Source: Neopestalotiopsis rosae
Taxonomy: Eukaryota > Ascomycota > Sordariomycetes > Amphisphaeriales > Sporocadaceae
Reading direction: 5' to 3'
Assembly: GCA_023078685.1 (NCBI GenBank)
Contig: JALGAS010000003.1
Location: forward strand, 3,162,001-3,226,000
DNA: 64,000 nt
Shown here one piece after another: positions 57,698 to 64,000 of the stretch. A program made the translations under genes and the position numbers. The notes under the pieces are model-generated. The model searched no databases. It saw nothing but the letters and a program-made list of their open reading frames with translations, and was not told the origin of the DNA. Position 1 is the first letter of the stretch. Each line of letters starts with the position of its first letter.

Positions 57698-60007
57698 CTA
57701 CGGACTACGTTGAATAATTTGTTCGCCGCGAGTCCTGGCGGACATGGAAACAAGAAGTTGGGGAGCGCCTGACGATTTGATCTGTTGGTTCAATGCGACA
57801 TGCGCCTGATTTGGCATGACTGTCAAGTCTGCCGGCGCAATGTGACCTGGTTTGTCAAGGACCATGCTCGTGTATATGGCAGTAAAGTCCTTGCCACTTG
57901 CCTGCTGATCCCCAAAGTAGTCGTCGTCAATCAAGGCGCGGAGATTTGGTTGCGTCATGTCCATTATCCTCACCGACGCCATGTCCATTGGTGTTTTCAG
58001 ACTCTTGTGGAATCGTACTTGATGGTGTACGTACGATGTCAATAGTAACTTGAAGATGAACATTTCATGTTCGGGTCCCATTGCTGTACTGGCGAGCTCC
58101 TCGTGGTGCGACACATTTTCAAGCGAAAACTTCTTCTCCAGCAATGCCACATCTCGAGCAACGAGATTGGCCTTTTCGCCATCCAAGAGCATGGTTGACT
58201 TGGCCATTTCGACCACGGATGGCTCGTTGTGAATGCCATGCTCGGCATAGTGCTTATGCCAGAGCCCGAGGGCAACCCAAAGTGCTCCACAGCCCACGAG
58301 ATCTTGTGCTGGTCCCACGGCATCCTCTTGAATGTATCTAACCAGCAGTCGCGCAAGCGGCTTCGAGGTTTGTACAAGGTCAGGATCCTTGAGGCGTTTC
58401 TCGTTCACTTCGACGAGCCCATGCACACCGTGGTCAATAATGACCGCTAGGCGGATCATCACCCTGATGGCTGGGTACCAAGCCTCCCGCCCCCTTTTGT
58501 TGCCCAAGGCTTGTCGGAGTGCGTCAACTCTTGTAAGGAAGCATGCAAGCTGAATGCTGCGTGATGTATTGTGCGGCGAGTATAGCCACTTTTCAATAGC
58601 GCGTCCGCGTTCGGTAAGCACAACGCGCTGCACAACTGTGGGCGACGCCCTGACCAGGTCCATGGCTTGGAGTCGATGCCTCATTTCATCAATGACGTTG
58701 AGCCTAATGTCTTTTATGTAGGGGATCGGTACTTGGCGCCATCTACACAGGCCCCAGTGACGGCACAAGTACCACACGAGATACATCAAGTCGGCTTCTA
58801 GTGGAATCTCCTTTGCTTGTGCAGGGTGAGTGGTATAGAGTGTCGAGATTCCACGTCCGACGCCGTTTGTAAACGATCGCGAAGCCAATTCCCAAGCATC
58901 TTCCCAGCGGCGCTCACTGTCGCTGATTGAGACCCTGTCCAGCACGAAATGGCTAGAGTCTTGGTGGAGTACTCGGACAAGTTTGTCGTCAAAGGCTACA
59001 AAGTGGGTAGCCCACAGGTGTAGGACTCTTGGGAACGAGGGATCAATGCATATGACATGATCCTCGTCTTTCGAAATGGCTGACTCAATCTCTTCTCGGG
59101 TAGAACTAGCATGTAGAATACTGCTCTCGAGACCCAAAAAGTCTACGTTCTCTTGGTTGGACGTAAAGGCAACAACTGATACGCGGAAATTGGGCTGACG
59201 AGTTCGCATTGCCGCGATTTTCTGACGCAAGGATCGTTTGGATTCAATCGTCCTCTGCACGGCAGGTTGTGAAGGGGCGGCCACGATCTTCTTGATCTCC
59301 ATACCGAACTGTTCGTTGAACCATTTGTAGATGTATGGGGCTTCCTCGACTGCCAGTGTTATGATTGTGACATCAAGATGGTTCCCAGACTCTTGGTTCT
59401 GTTCGTAGTGACGTGAAAGGCGAGATAGATACTCCAATAAGAGGCCGATCGAGACTTGACCCCTCACAGTTGGGAGTTTCTCCAAGTCTATGATGAAGAC
59501 GAGCGGTGTTTCTGGCGTAACATACTTGTTGTTGTCCAATTTGTCCACAAGGGCTGATCTCAATCTCTCGTACCATGTAAACAAAAGTTTGCCACACGAG
59601 GCAGGCGCGGTGCCTTCCAAATTGACGTCGCCTACAAGGGCATATCCTTTGCTGCCAGTCATCTCGTCAAACGACTCGGCAACAGCTGTTGCTTCGTATT
59701 GGCTCTCTTGTACATAAGTGACCCGTGTTTCTGGCCGCATGCTCCTGATGTGATTCCAGACGCGGGGAACAAGGTACATGGTCTTGCCACTGGAATGAGG
59801 GGCGACGAGGTGAATAGCTCGGATACCATGCGCAGTCTCATCATTTAGAGCCTCGCAAGTAGTATGCAGCATTTGCTTGATCTCAGGAGTTGCTGTCGTA
59901 TCTGAGGGGGCTTCGCTCGACGCCACGCTGGCGGGTGGTGGTGGTGGTGGTGTCTCCATGATGGTTGGATGCATCCCGGAGATGTGTTGCAAAGATGGAA
60001 AGTTCAA
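57698..60007 (-). CDS. degenerate DEAH/RHA-like P-loop NTPase
   Basis: Single exon, 769 residues, minus strand. After a Pro run come elements in the order of DEAH-box helicases: motif I as A-P-H-S-S-G-K-T (69-76), a motif Ia-like T-Y-V-Q-E-S-Q-Y-E-A (about 97), a segment like Ib (G-Y-A-L-V-G-D-V-N-L-E-G-T), motif II as F-I-I-D-L-E-K where D-E-A-H would stand (about 171), a second-domain strand V-V-A-F-T-S-N, and a winged-helix-like region (M-R-H-R-L-Q-A-M-D-L-V...L-T-E-R-G-R). ATP binding looks possible; the hydrolytic Glu and motif VI arginines are not evident. It may be an RNA-binding pseudo-helicase. Alternative starts at Met12 or Met17. It is divergent from the next gene with only 226 bp between the two ATGs. 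Confidence 0.65.
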   Translation of the reverse strand: MNFPSLQHISGMHPTIMETPPPPPPASVASSEAPSDTTATPEIKQMLHTTCEALNDETAHGIRAIHLVAPHSSGKTMYLVPRVWNHIRSMRPETRVTYVQESQYEATAVAESFDEMTGSKGYALVGDVNLEGTAPASCGKLLFTWYERLRSALVDKLDNNKYVTPETPLVFIIDLEKLPTVRGQVSIGLLLEYLSRLSRHYEQNQESGNHLDVTIITLAVEEAPYIYKWFNEQFGMEIKKIVAAPSQPAVQRTIESKRSLRQKIAAMRTRQPNFRVSVVAFTSNQENVDFLGLESSILHASSTREEIESAISKDEDHVICIDPSFPRVLHLWATHFVAFDDKLVRVLHQDSSHFVLDRVSISDSERRWEDAWELASRSFTNGVGRGISTLYTTHPAQAKEIPLEADLMYLVWYLCRHWGLCRWRQVPIPYIKDIRLNVIDEMRHRLQAMDLVRASPTVVQRVVLTERGRAIEKWLYSPHNTSRSIQLACFLTRVDALRQALGNKRGREAWYPAIRVMIRLAVIIDHGVHGLVEVNEKRLKDPDLVQTSKPLARLLVRYIQEDAVGPAQDLVGCGALWVALGLWHKHYAEHGIHNEPSVVEMAKSTMLLDGEKANLVARDVALLEKKFSLENVSHHEELASTAMGPEHEMFIFKLLLTSYVHHQVRFHKSLKTPMDMASVRIMDMTQPNLRALIDDDYFGDQQASGKDFTAIYTSMVLDKPGHIAPADLTVMPNQAHVALNQQIKSSGAPQLLVSMSARTRGEQIIQRSP

Positions 60008-60233
60008 GTTTCTGATTCAGGGAGGAGAGAGAATAATATTGGACAATGTGAGTGGGGGTGCAAACAGAGCTTGAACCCAAACAGAGGTTTCAGCTCCAGG
60101 CAAATCAGAGCGGTTGCCTCGTCAATGGAAAGCCGTTTGCAAATTTCCTTGTCCCAACAATCACTGGTTTTCCACCACTCTGGACTCTCCACCACCTTTT
60201 CAACTCATCATTTCCAGAATTGAATCCATCACC
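60008..60233. promoter_or_regulatory. short divergent promoter
   Basis: 226 bp separate the start codons of the helicase-like gene (minus) and the USP-like gene (plus). Both promoters and leaders must share it, so the two genes are probably co-regulated. Confidence 0.6.
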
Positions 60234-61844
60234 ATGGATTCGAAAAAGGTCAAGGAGAATCAACGCCTCATGCAAGTGGTTTTCGAGCTGCAGCTAGTCT
60301 GGCCCGGTGCCCATCCACAAACCGTGGGTTGGCCCGGCTTGAACGCGGTGCTCATCATTCTTCGCCATATGGCGAGCTACAACGAGGGGTATACATTGGC
60401 CCCAGCCCAATGGGAGAAGAATCCCATACTCAAGCTTGCGTTTCAAAAGGTGACCGAGTCGCCGTCCGACAGCGAACTGGCGCTCAGAGCCAAATTGGCC
60501 GACATGTTCAAAAAAGAGCATGGTCGCCTCGCTACATTTTCCGAGCTCTTTGAAAGCGACTTGATGATACAGACGCTTTTCACATGGCCTCGTCTTCTCA
60601 ATATCTTTGAGACAAAGACATGGGAAATATATCCCGGTGGCCCTTCACACTGGACAGAAGGCCAGGAGTACTCACTTTTGGAATGTGCTCAAAATAGCAT
60701 TGTTCAATGGAATGGCCAAATGGCACTCGAAGATTGGTTTCAGCACAGATTCAAGCCATTCTCCGACCCATCCGAGCCCACCTGTAAGGTGTTGTACCTG
60801 TGCGCGCGGCCAAGATTTCTCTACATCAAGTACACTCACAAAGATGGCCAACCAGAACACCGTTTTGCGTCGTTGCAAACACTTTCTCTCGACCTCCTCC
60901 ACGCGTTTCCGGATAGCGACCCCCAAATGTCAAAACTCGACTACAAGGTGACCCATTACAAGCTGATTGCCACGGTCCGCCTTGCGGATGATGCTTTTCC
61001 CACGGATCATATTCGAACCTACGGCTTGGATGGTACCTATATCCAGGGTATAGGGCCGCCCGAACACGTTCAAGAAGGTCATGAGAACATTGTGAACAAT
61101 CACTGGCATGTGGGAGATACAGAAGGAACGTACATTCTGATCTATGTGTTCGAGGCCGACCCGGAGCCTTTGGATAGCCAAGAAGACCTGGAGCTCGATC
61201 AAGCGGATCTGGTCGACCCGAGCCTACTGACACCTCTTGGAGGTGTAGATCAAGATTACAACCTTTCCCTCCCACCAATACCACCCCAGTCAGATGTCCC
61301 TCCGGAAACATCACCGGTTATTGGTAAAACACCATTGCCAAATGTTGGCGAGAGTAAGGAGGATAAATCCTCATTGCCGAGCAGCGTGGCCAAATCTACC
61401 AAAACATCGACGGTAGCCACGCCAGACATAACATCTGGAGGGCTTAAGCTCAAACGTCACGGACCTCTGCTTACGGGTCAGAACAGCGAGGCCAAAGCTA
61501 CTGTATCCAAAAATCAACCGGTGCAGTCCCAAACCCCCGCCAGACTCCCAGCACGAGGGGGTTCGTCCTTGTCAGCCACAAGTTCTCGCCACTCCTCTGG
61601 ACAGAAGCCAGGATCAAGAATCTCTTCACAGCGGCCCCTTGAGAAAAAGACCGAGAAAAAGACCGAGGAATTGCGACCCTCTTCCCGACAGTCCTCTGGT
61701 CAAATGCCAGAGAACTCACAAACATCTACAGAGCGTCCTCCACAGCAAGATACGGATGAACGATTGAGTTCTCATCATGATGTTGAATCCGGTGAGGATG
61801 GGCCGATGGATGCGGATCTTTGGACCTGGTTTGGCAGCTATTGA
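60234..61844 (+). CDS. uncharacterised protein with possible USP/UCH-like pseudo-protease fold
   Basis: Single exon, 536 residues; ATG at 60234 in an optimal CACCATGG context (frame open upstream to 60114). The first 310 residues may be a very divergent ubiquitin-specific protease fold. W-P-G-L-N-A-V-L-I-I-L-R-H (about 33-45) lies where the G-N-x-C-x-x-N-S-x-L-Q Cys box would be, without Cys. P-R-F-L-Y-I-K-Y-T then F-A-S-L-Q-T-L-S-L-D (about 195-225) is like the central strand. Y-K-L-I-A-T-V-R-L...H-W-H-V-G-D...T-Y-I-L-I-Y-V-F (about 243-306) is like the His box and final strands. This is pattern matching, not proof. The rest is disordered with two degenerate S-S-R-x-S-S-G-Q-x-P repeats. It is divergent from the helicase-like gene. 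Confidence 0.6.
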   Translation: MDSKKVKENQRLMQVVFELQLVWPGAHPQTVGWPGLNAVLIILRHMASYNEGYTLAPAQWEKNPILKLAFQKVTESPSDSELALRAKLADMFKKEHGRLATFSELFESDLMIQTLFTWPRLLNIFETKTWEIYPGGPSHWTEGQEYSLLECAQNSIVQWNGQMALEDWFQHRFKPFSDPSEPTCKVLYLCARPRFLYIKYTHKDGQPEHRFASLQTLSLDLLHAFPDSDPQMSKLDYKVTHYKLIATVRLADDAFPTDHIRTYGLDGTYIQGIGPPEHVQEGHENIVNNHWHVGDTEGTYILIYVFEADPEPLDSQEDLELDQADLVDPSLLTPLGGVDQDYNLSLPPIPPQSDVPPETSPVIGKTPLPNVGESKEDKSSLPSSVAKSTKTSTVATPDITSGGLKLKRHGPLLTGQNSEAKATVSKNQPVQSQTPARLPARGGSSLSATSSRHSSGQKPGSRISSQRPLEKKTEKKTEELRPSSRQSSGQMPENSQTSTERPPQQDTDERLSSHHDVESGEDGPMDADLWTWFGSY

Positions 61845-63286
61845 GCATTCCCTCCTTCAGCGTGGTGAGAATACATCGCGGCAGCAACAGCAACAACCAG
61901 GCTGTACGACAAACACAAACACTCAATTCACGAGTGTACGCGGTCGGTGTCTTGATAATGGGTACGTTGGTTGGCATGGGCCAAAAGGTGGCTGCCACTA
62001 CTAGGAAGGATATGGGCATCAACAAATCCGATGTGATGATCAGGGAGGACGTGGTAACACAAGCCGCGGCGACAGAGGTCATAGAGACTGAGGCGGCGGT
62101 AATTTACATGGCCGTGACTACGATGGTAGCAGCAAGTACAATAGGAGATGCGTTGCGCATAATTGAAGGTTGACAAAAATGAGCACTTGACTTGTGTTTG
62201 ACTTTAATATGCGATCGCGATTACGTGCAATCCAGTTACTGTGCTCCCTGCAAAACTTCATTTGGAATTCTTCACAACGGTCGTCGTTCTGATCATCATG
62301 GAATGTCTGCCCACTGCTGGTATTCATGCCGAACCCATCTTGGGACAGATAGGAACCTGCAAGCGGCGTCCCCAAGATTTCCGGCCTTGGCAAATCATAG
62401 GTTTCCCAAATGTTAATCAAAGGCAGAATCGCAACCTTCGGACATAGGCTGGACTTCACTTTAATCAGTAATCGCCGCGCGCATGCCCTGACTCAAGGCT
62501 TTGGAGTATCCTACCATCAAGGGGCCTGGTTTATGGTACAACTGCCGAGACGGTGAAGGATCCTGCCTCTTAACAGCGCTCTTCTCAGACTTTACTGCAG
62601 CCATGATAATTTACATGTCTTTGGTTGCCCTTGACAAAGCGCAGCTGATGAAGTCTCTTACTAGATACCCAATCGACGTGACTTCCATCCATGAACGGCC
62701 TTCTCTTGTTTACCTGGTAGTCTTGATGAGCGTCCTCGCATTTTTCCCGGTCAGCCTTGACATACCAACGGCTTTCGCCACTGAGGTTCAGCGTCCCGAT
62801 AGCAAGAACAAAACAACCATTGCAGGTCTCGATGGCAATCACAGTAGCAAATATACCGGCACCGTTCTGATAATTAAATTCGGGACTGAATGGTTCTAAG
62901 TTTAAAAGATCGTGGAGAGGCTAACAAATACGTTTCGGGGTCCGAAAGGCCGGCAGGACTGATGGGTTCACGTACAGCACCTCCGAGGCGATGGCAGGCC
63001 AAAGACTTGGTATTATGCAACATCTTGAGTTTATTTCCTTGAAGCTGTACGTCTCCGCATATCATTTCTGTTCTTGCTGACCATCCAATCGGAATGATGA
63101 GCTTATGTTTTTTTTCTGCGGGCACTCGCTGCTACTAGCCGCATCTACCTCGTCTCTATCCAGTCTAGAACAGGCAGGACTATTAGGCATCAGCGTGGCA
63201 TCAGCACGGTGTGCCCAACATGCATATTATGTAAACGAAATGCAGCGGACTCCGGCGGTTCCTTCCTCCTTACTTTTTCAAGCTCT
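61845..63286. other. intergenic, no gene seen
   Basis: 1.44 kb between convergent genes. Frames at 61820-62173 and 62501-62899 (plus) have some hydrophobic stretches but no motif, start context or intron support. Confidence 0.5.
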
Positions 63287-64000
63287 TCACAACATACCGT
63301 CCACTCCGTCTCGGAACTGCTCGAAAAGATTCAGGTCTATCGACTCGCCCATGGCCTTGTACCCGGCGGGGTTCAGGTGCAGGTAGTCGCCAGAGTTATA
63401 CTCATCCTTGAGCTGATCGGGCTGCGTCGCGTTACGTACGAGCTCGTCAAAGTCAATTACGGCGTCGAATCGACCAGAGTCACGGATCCAGGCGTTGACC
63501 CGCTGCCTCGTCTTCTCGCGCTCCGGGTCGGAATCTGTGGGGATAAAGAGTCAGCGCTGCTTCGACGGACGCATCTATCCGAGAACTCATCGAAGATGGA
63601 TATTATTTCAGTCCATGTGCTTCCAGGTAACACTCACAAGACTGTCCAGGTCCACTGAATGGCGTAATGGTAGCCCCAAATACCGGCAGACCCCGGGCAT
63701 GCAACCGCGTAACAATCTGTTCGTACGCGGCCAGCAGACGATTTCCGACGTCGGTCTGGCTCACAGAATCGACGGCAGCCGTACCAATGTCGTTGACGCC
63801 CTCAAACACCATGGCATATCGTACGCCGGTAGCCGCCAGCACATCGCGGTCGATACGTGAAAGCAAGGACGGACCGAGCCCGTCATGAAGGATACGATTG
63901 CCTCCCGCGGCAAGGTTGAGCACCGAGATGGAACACGAGGCCACACGCTCCGATAGCACGTCAGGCCAGCGATCATTGCCGTTGGTTGTACTACCCCTTC
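63287..64000 (-). CDS. SGNH/GDSL-type hydrolase, 3' part (5' end outside window)
   Basis: Minus strand; the frame is open at the right edge and continues to 63638, then an intron of 103 nt (63637-63535, GTGAGT...CACAG), then 63534-63287. The visible part has the G-R-G-S-T-T-N-G-N-D-R-W-P-D segment that follows the GDS block, block II-III N-L-A-A-G-G-N-R-I and F-E-G-V-N-D-I-G (oxyanion Asn), and block V D-Y-L-H-L-N-P-A-G-Y with the catalytic Asp and His. The nucleophile Ser lies beyond the window. Such enzymes are secreted esterases, often acetyl or rhamnogalacturonan esterases; a signal peptide cannot be checked. The 3' end was found only by joining the last exon. Confidence 0.9.

Noticed and set aside
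1..64000. tRNA, rRNA genes and CRISPR arrays
   Set aside because: No convincing tRNA A and B boxes with a foldable cloverleaf, no rRNA-like sequence and no regularly spaced repeats were seen by eye; a tRNAscan run would settle the tRNA question.

Overview
The window is nuclear DNA of a filamentous ascomycete, most likely a Sordariomycete of the Hypocreales type. Reasons: short GT-AG introns (mostly 46-150 nt, often with a CTAAC/CTGAC-like branch site), a fungal Ras-regulated adenylate cyclase, RTC4, dynactin p50, a Clr5-domain protein, a fungal NACHT NTPase, and TACCTAGG-type intergenic repeats. The order is inferred from gene style, not proven. Most genes had to be assembled from several open frames; exon borders below were chosen where splice sites, phase and expected protein motifs agree.

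Layout. 1-15 kb is gene-poor and decayed: an ATF/CREB-type bZIP gene (4200-5258), a tiny leucine-zipper protein (8062-8432), a broken drug/H+ antiporter (about 8750-9900, minus), a secreted Ser/Thr-rich protein gene interrupted by a stop (11339-12589, minus) and an orphan Cys-rich secreted tail (13524-14270, minus). 15-33 kb is accessory: two large unknown proteins (15.6-19.9 kb), a C2H2 protein (20.9-21.9 kb), a WrbA/Alt a 7-type flavodoxin quinone reductase with an odd 3' end and a suspicious internal duplication (22983-24235), a Clr5 protein (25095-27451), a repeat-rich spacer (27.7-28.4 kb), a small His/Ser-repeat protein (28593-29202), and a small catabolic group made of an M20 N-carbamoyl amidohydrolase, a relic Zn2Cys6 regulator and a class II aldolase (29468-32619).

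33-64 kb is denser: a NACHT STAND NTPase (33481-36511), molybdopterin synthase small subunit (36915-37202), ribosomal protein eS28 (37902-38321), a one-pass surface protein (38959-39874), dynactin p50 (40448-41827) divergent from RTC4 (42495-44018), a long regulatory gap, and adenylate cyclase (47436-54328). After it lie a zinc-knuckle protein (55523-56641), a degenerate DEAH-like NTPase (57698-60007) divergent from a protein with a faint ubiquitin-protease-like fold (60234-61844), and the 3' part of an SGNH/GDSL hydrolase that runs off the right edge.

Best candidates for something undescribed: (i) the flavodoxin gene whose UGA-C stop is followed in frame by 63 codons ending in a CaaX prenylation box, which suggests a soluble and a membrane-anchored isoform made by stop readthrough or splicing; (ii) the head-to-head pair of a catalytically eroded DEAH-like helicase and a cysteine-less USP-like protein, next to a two-knuckle CCHC protein; (iii) the basic-region-less leucine-zipper microprotein.
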